A DNA stretch of 64,000 bases from Salipaludibacillus neizhouensis (GTDB taxonomy: Bacteria > Bacillota > Bacilli > Bacillales > Salisediminibacteriaceae). The stretch is from NCBI RefSeq assembly GCF_002886185.1, contig NZ_KZ614146.1, positions 2,712,930 to 2,776,929 on the forward strand, written 5' to 3'. The notes below the pieces were generated by a model. The model saw nothing but the letters and a program-made list of their open reading frames with translations, was not told where the DNA came from and searched no databases. Shown here one piece after another: positions 41,622 to 53,280 of the stretch; position 1 is the first letter of the stretch, and each line of letters starts with the position of its first letter. Made by a program: the position numbers and the translations under genes.

Positions 41622-43346
41622 GTGAAAGTAGACGCAAAGACAGAAGCTAAGCCAGTTACAACACAACAGACAGGTGCAGATGTTTTAGTACAGTCATTAC
41701 TTGACCAAGGAGTTGACACAATATTTGGTTATCCAGGCGGAGCAGTTCTTCCAATATACGATGCATTGTATCGTTCAGACGGTGATTTTCAACACATTCT
41801 AACTCGCCATGAACAAGGAGCTATCCACGCAGCAGAAGGGTATGCTCGAGTATCCGGTAAACCAGGAGTAGTACTCGTTACTTCTGGACCTGGGGCTACA
41901 AACGTTGTAACAGGAATTGCAGATGCTATGATGGATTCTTTGCCGCTAGTTGTCATTACAGGACAGGTTACAACAGCAGTAACAGGAACAGATGCCTTTC
42001 AAGAAGCAGATATTATGGGAATTACAACACCTATTACGAAGCATAACTATCAAGTGTTATCTAGTTATGATCTTCCAAGAATAATGAAAGAAGCTTTTCA
42101 TATTGCTTCTACCGGAAGACCAGGACCTGTTGTTGTAGATATCCCTAAAGACATTTCAGCAAATCCATGTTTTGAAACGGACCAATCTGAATTTTATCTT
42201 CCAGGCTATCAACCAACGATAAAACCAAATCCTTTGCAAATCAAAAAGCTTACAGAAGCATTGAAGAAAGCAAAGAAACCTTTAATTTTATCAGGAGCAG
42301 GCGTACTTCACGGAAAAGCAACAGAAACACTTGTTGACATCGTCAATGAATTTTCAATACCGGTAACATCAACTCTATTAGGACTAGGCGCATTTCCTGG
42401 TGATCATGAATTGTTTCTAGGAATGGCAGGAATGCACGGAACCTATACGTCTAATATTGCAATCTCTGACTGTGATCTGCTTATCAATGTAGGAGCCAGA
42501 TTTGATGATCGTCTTACAGGGAACTTACAACACTTTGCTCCCAAGGCGACCATTGCTCACATTGATATAGATCCTGCGGAAATCGGTAAAAACGTACCCA
42601 CTCATATTCCAATCGTTGCAGACTCAAATGCTGCCCTTCTAGAGTTGAAACGTCAACTTAAAGAGGGACCGGATCATAAAGATTGGTTGGATGAATTAGC
42701 AAATAATAAAAAAGACTTTCCTCTTTGGTTCAACAATCCGGATAGCAAGATGATCCCACAATGGCTCATCAGAACTATTCATGATACAACGGACGGTAAT
42801 GCGATTGTTACGACTGACGTAGGCCAGCATCAAATGTGGGCAGCTCAGTACTATCCATTTTCAAAACCAAACCGATGGGTAACTTCAGGTGGACTTGGAA
42901 CAATGGGCTTCGGTTTCCCTGCTGCTATTGGGGCACAATTAGCTTTTCCTGATGAACCGGTTATCGCAATTGTTGGTGATGGTGGTTTCCAAATGACTCT
43001 TCAAGAGCTATCCGTTTTGCAGGAAAGAAACTTACCTGTAAAAATCATTATTGTTAACAATGGTGCTCTCGGAATGGTTAGACAATGGCAAGAATCTTTC
43101 TATGATAAGCGATATTCTGAATCGCTAATGAGTGTTCAACCAGATTTCGTGATGCTCGCAAATAGTTACAGCGTTCGTGGAATGAAAATTGAAACACAAG
43201 CAGAATTCATGAAGGTATTTCCGGAAGTCATGGCTTATGATGGTCCAGTTCTCATGGACTGTCGTGTTCTTCAGGAAGAAAATGTTTTCCCAATGATTGC
43301 TCCAGGAAAAGGGATCCATGAAATGATAGGGGTGAAACCAAGGTGA
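41622..43346 (+). CDS. ilvB: Acetolactate synthase, large subunit IlvB
   Basis: 574 residues, thiamine-diphosphate enzyme; makes acetolactate (Val/Leu) and acetohydroxybutyrate (Ile). N-terminal PYR domain with [14 protein letters not shown] and the conserved Glu in [17 protein letters not shown]-terminal ThDP-binding motif [21 protein letters not shown] (about 445-475). GTG start behind AGGAGGGATG. Overlaps ilvH by four bases; both lie under the T-box. Confidence 0.97.
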   Translation: MKVDAKTEAKPVTTQQTGADVLVQSLLDQGVDTIFGYPGGAVLPIYDALYRSDGDFQHILTRHEQGAIHAAEGYARVSGKPGVVLVTSGPGATNVVTGIADAMMDSLPLVVITGQVTTAVTGTDAFQEADIMGITTPITKHNYQVLSSYDLPRIMKEAFHIASTGRPGPVVVDIPKDISANPCFETDQSEFYLPGYQPTIKPNPLQIKKLTEALKKAKKPLILSGAGVLHGKATETLVDIVNEFSIPVTSTLLGLGAFPGDHELFLGMAGMHGTYTSNIAISDCDLLINVGARFDDRLTGNLQHFAPKATIAHIDIDPAEIGKNVPTHIPIVADSNAALLELKRQLKEGPDHKDWLDELANNKKDFPLWFNNPDSKMIPQWLIRTIHDTTDGNAIVTTDVGQHQMWAAQYYPFSKPNRWVTSGGLGTMGFGFPAAIGAQLAFPDEPVIAIVGDGGFQMTLQELSVLQERNLPVKIIIVNNGALGMVRQWQESFYDKRYSESLMSVQPDFVMLANSYSVRGMKIETQAEFMKVFPEVMAYDGPVLMDCRVLQEENVFPMIAPGKGIHEMIGVKPR

Positions 43347-43864
43347 AAAGAATTATAACTGCAGTCGTTCAAAACAGAAGTGGAGTTTTAAATCGGGTAA
43401 CTGGCTTGATGCACAAACGTCAGTTCAATATTGAAAGCATTTCTGTCGGCAGAACTGAAACGGAAGGAATGTCAAAAATGACGTTTGTCGTTGACGTACC
43501 CGACTATCAAAAACTCGAGCAATTAACAAAGCAATTAAACAAACAAATTGATGTAATTAAAGTAACAGACCTTTCAGATAAGGCGATCGTCGCCAGAGAG
43601 CTTGCTCTCGTTAAAGTGGTAAGTAATCCTCAGGTCAGAAGTGAAATTCAAGGTATAATAGAGCCATTCCGGGCTTCTGTTATTGATGTAAGTAAAGATA
43701 GTCTTTCTCTTCAAGTTACCGGGAAAACGGAAAAGATCGAAGCATTTATTGATCTTCTTCGCCCCTATGGTATAAAAGAGATCGCCCGGACCGGGATTAC
43801 AGCATTCCCTCGAGGGCATCAACCACAAGTGACGGACCTGACGTCATTTTCAGTATTAAATTAA
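43343..43864 (+). CDS. ilvH: Acetolactate synthase, small (regulatory) subunit
   Basis: 173 residues. An N-terminal ACT domain ([28 protein letters not shown]) and the C-terminal half ([32 protein letters not shown]) are those of IlvN/IlvH. Confers valine feedback control and activates IlvB. Start within the ilvB stop (translational coupling). Confidence 0.95.
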   Translation: MKRIITAVVQNRSGVLNRVTGLMHKRQFNIESISVGRTETEGMSKMTFVVDVPDYQKLEQLTKQLNKQIDVIKVTDLSDKAIVARELALVKVVSNPQVRSEIQGIIEPFRASVIDVSKDSLSLQVTGKTEKIEAFIDLLRPYGIKEIARTGITAFPRGHQPQVTDLTSFSVLN

Positions 43865-43901
43865 ACAATGTGCTAAGCAATACTTTTTCAACCAAATATA
43901 A

Positions 43902-44954
<1,053 letters not shown>

Positions 44955-44982
44955 TTTGTCATTTTTAAAAGTACTAAACAAA

Positions 44983-45029
44983 ATTTAGAATCGTGGAGGC
45001 AGGGAGATCCTGCCTCCATGATTCTAAAT
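44983..45029 (+). other. Very stable 21-bp hairpin after ilvC
   Basis: Arms 44983-45003 and 45009-45029 pair over 21 bp with a single G-U (core GGAGGCAGG / CCTGCCTCC) and a five-base GAGAT loop. No T-run follows, so it is not a standard terminator. By analogy with the processed, stable ilvC transcript of B. subtilis it could protect the ilvC 3' end; it could also be the scar left at the leuA deletion. Confidence 0.65.
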
Positions 45030-45041
45030 ACTATTAATTAT

Positions 45042-45304
45042 CTTAGAGAAATTGCAAGAAAAAGTGAGAGGTTTATCCGTTTTGGGATTGGCTCGAGCCA
45101 ATCCCCTATTTGATATCGCTTGGAAACACTTGCAACGAAGCCATTCCAAGACTCCACATTTTTCTTGCCACTTCTCAAAAAAATTCATCCCAATACAGTA
45201 CAACAACTTCAAACCTCCTCTCTGCTACGATTGTTCTAGTTGATGTAGAATCCACCAACATTGAAACAGCCTACACAGAGCAAGGAAGTCTAAAAGCTAT
45301 TTAA
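45042..45304 (+). pseudogene. leuA: Collapsed remnant of leuA (2-isopropylmalate synthase)
   Basis: About 260 bases in place of a 1.5-kb gene. Three frames in succession give LeuA-like pieces: LREIARK (from 45042), then VRGLSVLGLARANPLFDIAW (from about 45067), then EAIPRLHIFLATSQ (from about 45140). These match the N-terminal barrel region of LeuA (typical GLARA..DIAWEALK..PRIHTFIATS). The last frame continues QYSTTTSNLLSATIVLVDVE and ends TAYTEQGSLKAI, like the C-terminal regulatory domain. So about 1.2 kb of the middle and the first 60 codons are gone and at least two frameshifts remain. Alignment is from memory of the family. Confidence 0.75.
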
Positions 45305-45372
45305 TAATACACTAGATGATATAATTCTATTATAGAAACATAGCTTAACTACTAATTAAGGAGGGATCTATT

Positions 45373-46449
45373 GTGAACAAAAAAATTGTTCTTCTTCCTG
45401 GAGACGGAATTGGTCCAGAAGTCATTCAGTCAGCCCAAGCAGTTTTAGAAGCCATCTCAGAAGAATTTAAACATACATTTACATTCGAAACACATTCTAT
45501 TGGTGGTAATGCCATAGATGAGTATGATACTCCCCTCCCGGATGAAACAACAAAAGCCTGTCATCAAGCAGATGCTGTTCTTTTGGGAGCTGTCGGAGGC
45601 CCAAAATGGGATCAAAATCCTTCCCACCTGCGTCCGGAAAAAGGATTGCTTGGTATTCGTAAAGCCTTAGACCTTTTTGCAAACCTTAGACCTATTCAAG
45701 GATTTGACAACTTGCTTCATGCTTCTCCTTTGAAGGAAGAAGTTGTGAAGGGCAGTGACCTGCTGATCGTTCGTGAACTGACTGGAGGTCTCTATTTTGG
45801 AACTCCTAGTGAACGTCGAAATAATGGACAGTCTGTTGTAGATACACTGGCTTATGACCGTTCTGAAATTGAAAGAATCGTCGAAAAAGCTTTTGAATCA
45901 GCACAAATTCGCCGAAAACATCTTACATCGGTTGATAAAGCAAACGTCTTGGAATCTAGCAAATTATGGCGTGAAGTAGTGGAAGAGAAAAAAGCAAACT
46001 ATCCTGAAGTCACGGTTGAACACATGCTAGTCGATAATGCAGCCATGAAATTAATTACAGATCCTAAGCATTTTGATGTCATTGTCACTGAAAATATGTT
46101 CGGAGATATTTTAAGTGATGAAGCATCTGTTTTAACTGGCTCTCTAGGGATGTTACCTTCTGCCAGTATGCGAAGTGATGATTTTGGCCTGTATGAACCT
46201 GTACATGGCTCTGCACCGGATATAGCGGGTCTTGGAATCGCTAATCCGTTAGCAATGATATTATCCACTGCCCTAATGCTAAGACACTCCTTCCATTTGG
46301 AAAATGAAGCTGTTTTAGTAGAAAAAGCTGTCGAAGATGTCCTTGACAGAAAGTTCCACACAGCTGACTTGTCTGTCATAAACGGACAAAAAGTTGGAAC
46401 CGAAAAAATGACGAACCTTGTTGTTGACTATATTAAGAAAAATGCATAG
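45373..46449 (+). CDS. leuB: 3-isopropylmalate dehydrogenase LeuB
   Basis: 358 residues, NAD-dependent oxidative decarboxylase of leucine synthesis. Family motifs: LPGDGIGPEVIQSA, substrate-binding RPEKGLLGIRKALDLFANLRP, LIVRELTGGLYFG, VDNAAMKLITDPKHFDVIVT, NMFGDILSDEAS and HGSAPDIAGLGIANP. GTG start at 45373 behind AAGGAGGG. First intact leu gene of the cluster, since leuA is a remnant. Confidence 0.97.
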   Translation: MNKKIVLLPGDGIGPEVIQSAQAVLEAISEEFKHTFTFETHSIGGNAIDEYDTPLPDETTKACHQADAVLLGAVGGPKWDQNPSHLRPEKGLLGIRKALDLFANLRPIQGFDNLLHASPLKEEVVKGSDLLIVRELTGGLYFGTPSERRNNGQSVVDTLAYDRSEIERIVEKAFESAQIRRKHLTSVDKANVLESSKLWREVVEEKKANYPEVTVEHMLVDNAAMKLITDPKHFDVIVTENMFGDILSDEASVLTGSLGMLPSASMRSDDFGLYEPVHGSAPDIAGLGIANPLAMILSTALMLRHSFHLENEAVLVEKAVEDVLDRKFHTADLSVINGQKVGTEKMTNLVVDYIKKNA

Positions 46450-46513
46450 CGATAAGTGCAGCGAATAGTATCAAGAATTAATACTAGTAATTTACTTGCG
46501 AGGAGTGAAAAAA

Positions 46514-47929
46514 GTGGAGAATCCAAAAACAATTATCGATAAAATTTGGGATAAACATCTCGTTCATCAAGAAGATAATAAACCAGACCTAATTTATATT
46601 GATTTGCAGCTTGTACATGAGGTAACTTCGCCTCAGGCTTTCGAAGGTCTCCGTATGAAGGGGAGAAAAGTACGCCGCCCCGATCGTACTTTTGCTACAA
46701 TGGACCATAATGTACCAACAATCGCGAGGCACATAATCAACGATCCTGTATCAAAAATTCAAATGGAAACTCTGGAAAAAAACTGTAAGGAATTTAGTGT
46801 TCCGTTAGCAGATATTAATCATCCTGATCAAGGAATAGTCCATGTTATTGGACCTGAATTAGGTCTTACACAGCCTGGAAAAACAATTGTTTGTGGAGAC
46901 AGTCATACCTCTACTCATGGAGCGTTTGGAGCACTTGCCTTCGGTATAGGTACCAGTGAAGTTGAACATGTTCTAGCTACACAAACTTTATGGCAAGCCC
47001 CACCAAAGTCCATGAAAGTAAAAGTAAATGGTAGATTAAGTCCTGCAGTTACAGCAAAAGACTTAATTCTAGCAATCATAGCTAAATTTGGTGTTCGCTT
47101 CGGTACTGGGTACGTTTTAGAATACACTGGCGAAGCGATTCGAAATCTTTCTATGGAAGAACGAATGACGATTTGTAATATGTCTATTGAAGCCGGTGCA
47201 AGAGCAGGTCTGATTAGTCCAGATGAAACAACCTTTAATTATTTAAAGGGCCGTCGACATGTTCCTAAGAATGAGGAATTCGATGCTGCTGTGCAGTCTT
47301 GGAAGGCACTAGCTACCGATGAGGGTGCTAGCTATGATGCACAAGTAGAAATTGATGCAGACGAAGTGGAACCTCAAGTTACATGGGGCACAAATCCTGC
47401 TATGTGTATTCCCGTTAGTGGACTAATTCCTAATCCTAATTCAGCAAAAACAGATGCGTCTAAAGAGGAAATTGAACGTGCTTTAGACTATATGGGTCTT
47501 GAGGCAGATCAGCCAATTGCTTCTGTCCATATTGATCATGTTTTTATTGGCTCCTGTACAAATTCCAGAATCAGCGATCTTCGTAAAGCTGCCAAAATAA
47601 TCGAGGGAAAGAAAGTACATCCTAAGGTTCACGCGATGGTTGTTCCTGGTTCTCAAACAGTAAAAATTAAAGCGGAAGAAGAAGGCTTAGATAAAATCTT
47701 TTTGGAAGCAGGATTCGAATGGAGAGAAGCAGGTTGCAGTATGTGTTTAGCTATGAATGATGACATCGTACCTCCAGGTGAACGTTGTGCTTCTACTTCT
47801 AATCGTAATTTTGAAGGGCGTCAAGGAAATGGTGCGAGAACACATTTAGTAGGCCCTGAAATGGCTGCTGCTGCTGCAATAGAAGGTCATTTTGTAGATG
47901 TTCGAAATTTATTAGCTACATCTGTTTAA
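46514..47929 (+). CDS. leuC: 3-isopropylmalate dehydratase, large subunit LeuC
   Basis: About 471 residues of an aconitase-fold enzyme. Cluster cysteines: [20 protein letters not shown] (one) and [13 protein letters not shown] (two); also [20 protein letters not shown] and [10 protein letters not shown]. The start is the GTG at 46514 ([12 protein letters not shown]) eight bases behind GAGGAG; a TTG 18 bases upstream overlaps that site. Acts with LeuD. Confidence 0.96.
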   Translation: MENPKTIIDKIWDKHLVHQEDNKPDLIYIDLQLVHEVTSPQAFEGLRMKGRKVRRPDRTFATMDHNVPTIARHIINDPVSKIQMETLEKNCKEFSVPLADINHPDQGIVHVIGPELGLTQPGKTIVCGDSHTSTHGAFGALAFGIGTSEVEHVLATQTLWQAPPKSMKVKVNGRLSPAVTAKDLILAIIAKFGVRFGTGYVLEYTGEAIRNLSMEERMTICNMSIEAGARAGLISPDETTFNYLKGRRHVPKNEEFDAAVQSWKALATDEGASYDAQVEIDADEVEPQVTWGTNPAMCIPVSGLIPNPNSAKTDASKEEIERALDYMGLEADQPIASVHIDHVFIGSCTNSRISDLRKAAKIIEGKKVHPKVHAMVVPGSQTVKIKAEEEGLDKIFLEAGFEWREAGCSMCLAMNDDIVPPGERCASTSNRNFEGRQGNGARTHLVGPEMAAAAAIEGHFVDVRNLLATSV

Positions 47930-47987
47930 AATAAGTACTAACCTTAGAATATAATAGAGCCAACCTAAGGAAAAGGAGTTAGTGAGT

Positions 47988-48575
47988 ATGGAACCCTTTA
48001 AAGAACATAAAGGATTAGTTTATCCTTTGAATCGATCAAATATTGACACGGATCAAATTATCCCAAAACAATTTTTAAAACGTATTGAGCGCCAAGGATT
48101 CGGTCAATTTCTATTTTATAATTGGAGATTTGACGATGATGGAAACCCTCGCGAGGATTTCTCACTAAACGATCCCAAGTATGATGGAGCTTCCATCCTT
48201 GTCTCAGGTGAGAATTTTGGCTGTGGATCTTCTCGTGAGCATGCTCCCTGGGCTATCCAAGATTATGGATTCAAGGTGGTCATTGCTTCTAGTTTTGCAG
48301 ACATTTTTTACAGTAACTGTTCTAAAAATGGCATTCTTCCTATCCAATTATCCGAACAAGAAATCTCTAACATAGTCTCTAATGCGGAGTCTACAAATTA
48401 TTATCTTACCGTAGATTTGGAAAATCAAGTCGTCAGTGATAGTGAAGGATTTAAAGCCACTTTTGAACTTGTAAATTATTTACGGGAAATGTTATTAAAA
48501 GGTTGGGATGAGATTGCTGTAACTCTTAGTCATTCCGATAAAATTACGTCCTTTGAAGAACAATCACATTCTTAA
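47988..48575 (+). CDS. leuD: 3-isopropylmalate dehydratase, small subunit LeuD
   Basis: 195 residues, swivelling domain of isopropylmalate isomerase: LNRSNIDTDQIIPKQFLKRI and ENFGCGSSREHAPWAIQDYG. ATG at 47988 follows AAAAGGAG with nine-base spacing; a GTG six bases earlier is too close. Last gene of the cluster. Confidence 0.96.
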   Translation: MEPFKEHKGLVYPLNRSNIDTDQIIPKQFLKRIERQGFGQFLFYNWRFDDDGNPREDFSLNDPKYDGASILVSGENFGCGSSREHAPWAIQDYGFKVVIASSFADIFYSNCSKNGILPIQLSEQEISNIVSNAESTNYYLTVDLENQVVSDSEGFKATFELVNYLREMLLKGWDEIAVTLSHSDKITSFEEQSHS

Positions 48576-48585
48576 TTTTATAGTG

Positions 48586-48619
48586 GCGTGTTGAAAAGTC
48601 TTTTGGACTTTCAACACGC
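48586..48619 (+). terminator. Hairpin ending ilv-leu cluster
   Basis: Stem GCGTGTTGAAAAGTC-like arm / GACTTTCAACACGC, 10 bases past leuD; followed by TATTTATATG, a weak T-tract. Confidence 0.75.
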
Positions 48620-48984
48620 TATTTATATGTGGAAATATAATGGCTATAGAAGTATACACTTCTCCCCCACCTTCAGTATGTCAAAAATGCTGTTTTCGCA
48701 TAACATTAATTAAGCTGTTCTGCTTCTCCTCTTGGCTTTAGACACAATTTTAGTTATAATTAAATATTGGAGAGTTAATAAATTATACATTTTTGCTAGA
48801 AACATTCGCATTCAAACTCAATAGTGGTGTTTCGTATAAGACTACTTGAGCAGCGACATAATCGCTAAAAGTTTCTACGGTGAATATTCATAGCAGTTTA
48901 ATTATTGTTTTCGCGTGAACCATACACTTATATCACCTATTTGCTAATACAAAATGAGTTTTAAATAGAGAGGATTATGTATAT
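48620..48984. other. Gene-free stretch before prfC
   Basis: About 365 bases. No ORF of substance and no convincing hairpin; the prfC promoter must lie here but is not obvious. Confidence 0.35.
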
Positions 48985-50529
48985 ATGTCTACTGAAACAC
49001 CAAGACGAACATTTGCCATTATCTCCCACCCGGATGCTGGGAAAACAACTCTAACTGAAAAGGTACTTCTACTAGGTGGCGGAATTAGAAGCGCCGGTAC
49101 TGTAAAAGGAAAAAAATCAGGAAAGTTTGCGACATCCGACTGGATGGATATTGAAAAACAACGAGGTATTTCCGTTACCTCCAGCGTTATGCAGCTTTTG
49201 TATGACAATAAGCAAATTAACATTCTGGATACACCTGGTCACCAAGACTTCAGTGAGGATACTTATCGAACGCTAACAGCTGTAGATACTGCAGTGATGG
49301 TTATCGACAGCGTTAAAGGGATAGAAGCCCAGACACTCAAATTATTCAAGGTGTGCCGTATGAGAGGCATTCCAATCCTTACATTTATTAATAAGTTAGA
49401 CCGAGAAGGAAAAGAGCCATTAGACTTACTAGCGGAGATTGAGGAAGTATTAGAGATGGAGACTTTCCCTATGAACTGGCCAATTGGCACTGGGAAACGA
49501 TTGAAAGGAATATACAGTATTCCGGATGAAACAGTGGAAATGTACAATGAAGACCATGACCGTATTATTAAACCTTATAAGGACGTAACTACATTAGAAG
49601 ATTATGAGAGAGAAAACCTTGAAGGTGAGATTTCATTACTTGAGGAAGCTGGAAATGAATTTACGATAGAAAAAGTCCGAAATGGTTCATTAACACCCGT
49701 TTTTTTCGGAAGTGCATTATCTAATTTTGGTGTTCAATCTTTTCTAGATCAATTTGTAAAGCTAGCGGCAGAACCTCAGGCTAGAAAAGCATCTGGTGAT
49801 TTTATACCACCATCCAGCCCTCATTTCTCGGGTTTTGTTTTTAAAATCCAAGCAAATATGAACCCTAATCACAGGGATCGCATTGCATTTTTAAGAGTGT
49901 GTTCTGGCTCCTTTGAACGAGGGATGGAAGTAACCCTATCACGTTCAGGCAAAAAAATGAAATTAAATCAATCTCATTCTTTTTTCGCTTCAGATCGTGA
50001 AACGGTAGAAAAGGCCTTACCTGGAGATATTGTTGGTTTATATGATTCAGGTAATTTTGAAGTGGGAGATACAATCGTTGGTGGAGGTCCGAAAATCCAA
50101 TACGAAGAAATGCCTCAATTCCCTCCAGAAAAATTCGCAAAAGTTACTGCGAAAAATGCTATGAAGCATAAGCAATACCATAAAGGAATGGAACAACTGG
50201 TTCAAGAAGGAACGATTCAGCTTTATAAAACACCTTATTTCGAAGATTACATTATCGGGGCTGTTGGTGAACTTCAATTCCAAGTTTTTGAGTACCGTAT
50301 GAAACACGAGTACAAAGTAGACATTGATTTCATTCATATGACTCACGAACTGGCCAGATGGGTCACCAAAGGGAAGATCACAGATCAAATGACCGATAGC
50401 AGAAAAATGCTTGTGCATGATCAACAAGGAAGATCCGTCTTACTATTCGAAAATGAATTTGCTCTTCGCTGGTTCCAGGATAAAAATCCTGATATCTCCC
50501 TCTCAACTGGTTGGGAAATCCTCGAATAA
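48985..50529 (+). CDS. prfC: Peptide chain release factor 3 (RF3)
   Basis: 514 residues, translational GTPase that removes RF1/RF2 after termination. G motifs: [17 protein letters not shown] (G1), [10 protein letters not shown] switch [15 protein letters not shown] (G3) and FINKLDRE (G4). The domain III end ([20 protein letters not shown]) is full. RF3 is not found in B. subtilis 168 but occurs in other Bacilli, so this points away from that species. The start ATG has only a weak ribosome site (AGAGAGGATT). Confidence 0.94.
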   Translation: MSTETPRRTFAIISHPDAGKTTLTEKVLLLGGGIRSAGTVKGKKSGKFATSDWMDIEKQRGISVTSSVMQLLYDNKQINILDTPGHQDFSEDTYRTLTAVDTAVMVIDSVKGIEAQTLKLFKVCRMRGIPILTFINKLDREGKEPLDLLAEIEEVLEMETFPMNWPIGTGKRLKGIYSIPDETVEMYNEDHDRIIKPYKDVTTLEDYERENLEGEISLLEEAGNEFTIEKVRNGSLTPVFFGSALSNFGVQSFLDQFVKLAAEPQARKASGDFIPPSSPHFSGFVFKIQANMNPNHRDRIAFLRVCSGSFERGMEVTLSRSGKKMKLNQSHSFFASDRETVEKALPGDIVGLYDSGNFEVGDTIVGGGPKIQYEEMPQFPPEKFAKVTAKNAMKHKQYHKGMEQLVQEGTIQLYKTPYFEDYIIGAVGELQFQVFEYRMKHEYKVDIDFIHMTHELARWVTKGKITDQMTDSRKMLVHDQQGRSVLLFENEFALRWFQDKNPDISLSTGWEILE

Positions 50530-50599
50530 TTATGAGCCATTAACCCGATTTACGTTTGTTTTTAGCGCAACAAGGAGACTCCTCTCCTTGTTGTTACGG

Positions 50600-50743
50600 T
50601 TAAATGGCTTTATTTTTTTTTACATACTTTCTTTTACCCAGTCCATTACAATCACGGCATGAAATAACTTTCATTCTAAACAAAAGCTTTTTCTCAACAC
50701 GTCCAGTACCTCTACATTTTTTACAAATATAAACTATGGCCAT
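50600..50743 (-). CDS. Small zinc-ribbon protein (DnaJ-like CxxCxGxG; YuiA-like)
   Basis: 47 residues with two Cys pairs: VYICKKCRGTGRVEKK and VISCRDCNGLGKRKYV. The CxxC-x-G-x-G spacing repeats as in the zinc module of DnaJ. Short Bacillus proteins such as YuiA have this form; function unknown. Basic (many Lys/Arg), which would also allow nucleic-acid contact. The ribosome site is modest (GCGGTGA). It lies between prfC and the Spo0E-like gene and is convergent to prfC. Confidence 0.65.
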   Translation of the reverse strand: MAIVYICKKCRGTGRVEKKLLFRMKVISCRDCNGLGKRKYVKKNKAI

Positions 50744-50874
50744 GCGAATTCACCGCTTTCTCTTGTTTATTTTATTATATACCCCCTGCCACAGTATTGA
50801 TACATTAATAATCTATATTAACAGAATTTTCAGTATATGTTACAGTACTGGTAATTAAATTAGTTATAGCAAAT

Positions 50875-50899
50875 AAAAAAACACCTATTAAGGTGTTTT
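50875..50899 (-). terminator. Terminator downstream of the Spo0E-like gene
   Basis: AAAACACCT / AGGTGTTTT with a four-base loop; the minus strand ends with TTTTTT. Confidence 0.8.
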
Positions 50900-51002
50900 C
50901 TCTCTCTTGAAAGTAAAGTCTTTTTAGAGGGAGGATTTATAGTCATTAATTTCATTTATTTCTATCGCTCATAGACTACAAAAGAAAGCCCGCTAGCAAA
51001 TC

Positions 51003-51203
51003 TTAGTTTACAGAAGAAACCTTTGGACAGGAACACTTTTTACCAGACTGAATGACTCTTCGATATACATTCATTAAGTGGTCTAATTCCTGACTATAAC
51101 GAATCGTTTCAGACGATGTAAAACCATGCTTATTTGCTGAAAGCATCATTAACTCACGTTTTAATTCCATTTGTGTTTTTAAAGAAGTTTTAAAGCACAT
51201 CAT
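51003..51203 (-). CDS. Spo0E-family aspartyl-phosphate phosphatase
   Basis: 66 residues, short helical hairpin. The family signature SQELD is in SSETIRYSQELDHLMNVYRR, preceded by the heptad helix ELKRELMMLSANKHG. Members dephosphorylate Spo0A-P and restrain sporulation. The C-terminal CSCPK tail is extra. RBS AAGGTGAGG before ATG 51203. The exact paralogue (Spo0E, YisI, YnzD) cannot be decided. Confidence 0.85.
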   Translation of the reverse strand: MMCFKTSLKTQMELKRELMMLSANKHGFTSSETIRYSQELDHLMNVYRRVIQSGKKCSCPKVSSVN

Positions 51204-51414
51204 TTTAATCGCCTCACCTTAAAATCGCAATCTACAACTTAATACTTGGAAGTTACTTACTAATTATACCATACCCAGTTTTAGGATTTCCAACCTTAAT
51301 CTTTAATAATTTGAACAATTATTTACAATTATTCAAATAACAGATGAAAATTAGACAAAATACCACCATATTGCCCTTTAGAAAACGTGGTCCTAATCTA
51401 TACGTTTTTTCCGT

Positions 51415-51452
51415 AAAAAAACTAGACATTCTATTAAGAATCCCTAGTTTTT
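51415..51452 (-). terminator. Terminator of pgcA
   Basis: AAAAACTAG / CTAGTTTTT arms; the minus strand continues with T-rich TTTTTACGG. 9 bases from the pgcA stop. Confidence 0.75.
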
Positions 51453-51460
51453 TACATATT

Positions 51461-53194
51461 TTAAATAGCTTCTATTTTCACCAGTACTTCTTCTTTTAAA
51501 CTTTCCAATTTGTTCATAGCATCTTTTTGAGAGGAACCTGTAACCCCAAAGTAACATTTAATTTTTGGTTCTGTACCAGATGGTCTTAAACAATACCATG
51601 ATCCATCTGTCAATCTCATTTTCAGGACGTTCGACGAGGGAAGATGGATATCTTCTATTCTATCATTTTTCAAATAATACTTCTTGTTCGTCTGATAATC
51701 CTCTACGTTTTCCACATTGTCTGATAGGTTTCCTTGCTTACTATCATTCCGAAACTCTTCCATAATACGCTGAATCTTTTCAGCGCCTTCTTTTCCTTTG
51801 AAAACAAAAGAAGATAAGTCTTCAAAATAATAGCCGTATTTTTCATACATATTTAGCAAACCATCATAAACAGTCAAGTTCTGTTTTTTATAATATGCAG
51901 CTAACTCTGCAGAAACCAATGCTGCTTGAATGGCATCTTTATCTCTGACAAATGGCTTTATGAGATAACCAAAACTCTCTTCGTAACCAAATAAGAAGGT
52001 GAATTCTCCCGATGTTTCAAATTGGCGAATTTTTTCACCAATAAATTTAAATCCTGTCAAGACATCCAGAGTTTCTACTCCGTAAGAAGAGGCAATCGTT
52101 CTCCCTAATTCAGAGGTTACAATTGTTTTTATAACAGCCCCATTCTCAGGCAATTCATTTTTTTCTTGTTTTTTCATTAATAAGTAATCAAGCATCAACG
52201 CTCCCGTTTGGTTACCAGACAAGACTTGATAGTTTCCATCATGATCTTTGCAAGCGAGTCCTACCCTGTCTCCATCAGGATCTGTTGCAATAAGTATATC
52301 CGCGTTAACCTTTTCGCCTAAATTAATGGCTAGTTCAAATGCATCTTTTTCTTCAGGATTTGGAGAACGTACCGTTGAAAATTCTGTATCCGGCTTCGCT
52401 TGTTCCTCTACTACATGAATATTTTTAAAACCATTACTATCGAATGCTCTCATCATTGGTATTTGAGCGGCTCCATGCAATGGGGTAAAAACAATAGAAA
52501 TATCTTTACCGATTTCGCGAACAATATTTCTATCTACTATGACAGAAGCCAACTCTTCGTCATAGGCATCATCTAGATCTTCTAACACCCATGTGAGTAA
52601 ACCTTGCTCTTCTAATGTAGCAGAATCTGCTGTTTTCACTTCTAACTCGTCTTCTACTGCGTCTACCATAAATATAAGTCGATCTGCATCTTCTGGAACA
52701 AGCTGTCCACCATCATCACCGTATACTTTAAACCCATTGTATTCCGGCGGATTATGACTTGCAGTAATCATGACACCTGAATGAGTCTGAAGTTTTCTGA
52801 CTGCAAACGATAATTCAGGTGTAGGTCGCAGCTCTTGAAATAAATAAGCATGAATGCCATTAGCCCCGAATGTGCAAGCCGTTTCTAAGGCGAATTCCTT
52901 AGACATCCGTCGGTTATCATGAGCGATAACAACTCCATTTTCACAAGCTGATTCTCCTGCTTGCTTAATAAAATCGGCCATGCCTTGTGCAGCTTTTCGT
53001 ATCGTATAGATGTTCATCCGATTCGTTCCGGGACCAATTTCTCCACGCATCCCGCCTGTTCCAAATTCAAGGTTTTTATAGAAACTATCTTCTAAATACT
53101 TCTCATTATTTTGATAGCTTTCAAGTTCCCTTTTTGTGTTCTCGTCCAACCCTAGCTTTGATTTCCATTTTTCATACTTCATTTTCCAATCCAT
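51461..53194 (-). CDS. pgcA: Alpha-phosphoglucomutase PgcA (YhxB)
   Basis: 577 residues, interconverts glucose 1- and 6-phosphate for UDP-glucose and teichoic-acid glycosylation. Active serine in MITASHNPPEYNGFKVYG (about residue 145), metal loop ATDPDGDRVGLA, sugar-binding GYEESFGYLI and phosphate-binding RPSGTEPKIKCYFG. RBS AAGGAGG. It lies downstream of glpD as in B. subtilis (glpD-yhxB order). Confidence 0.95.
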   Translation of the reverse strand: MDWKMKYEKWKSKLGLDENTKRELESYQNNEKYLEDSFYKNLEFGTGGMRGEIGPGTNRMNIYTIRKAAQGMADFIKQAGESACENGVVIAHDNRRMSKEFALETACTFGANGIHAYLFQELRPTPELSFAVRKLQTHSGVMITASHNPPEYNGFKVYGDDGGQLVPEDADRLIFMVDAVEDELEVKTADSATLEEQGLLTWVLEDLDDAYDEELASVIVDRNIVREIGKDISIVFTPLHGAAQIPMMRAFDSNGFKNIHVVEEQAKPDTEFSTVRSPNPEEKDAFELAINLGEKVNADILIATDPDGDRVGLACKDHDGNYQVLSGNQTGALMLDYLLMKKQEKNELPENGAVIKTIVTSELGRTIASSYGVETLDVLTGFKFIGEKIRQFETSGEFTFLFGYEESFGYLIKPFVRDKDAIQAALVSAELAAYYKKQNLTVYDGLLNMYEKYGYYFEDLSSFVFKGKEGAEKIQRIMEEFRNDSKQGNLSDNVENVEDYQTNKKYYLKNDRIEDIHLPSSNVLKMRLTDGSWYCLRPSGTEPKIKCYFGVTGSSQKDAMNKLESLKEEVLVKIEAI

Positions 53195-53280
53195 ATATCA
53201 TTTCCTCCTTATGGGCTTACGTACCTATCTTATTTATACGCATTTTTCCACTCGGAGTAAAGGGTAGATTTAAAGTGTTT

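Noticed and set aside
45052-45304. Two overlapping 63-64 residue ORFs between ilvC and leuB
   Set aside because: They are pieces of the collapsed leuA in different frames, not new small genes.
49263-50427. Antisense ORFs of 91-126 codons within prfC
   Set aside because: They overlap a clear, conserved GTPase gene, have no ribosome sites and no recognisable domains; shadow frames.
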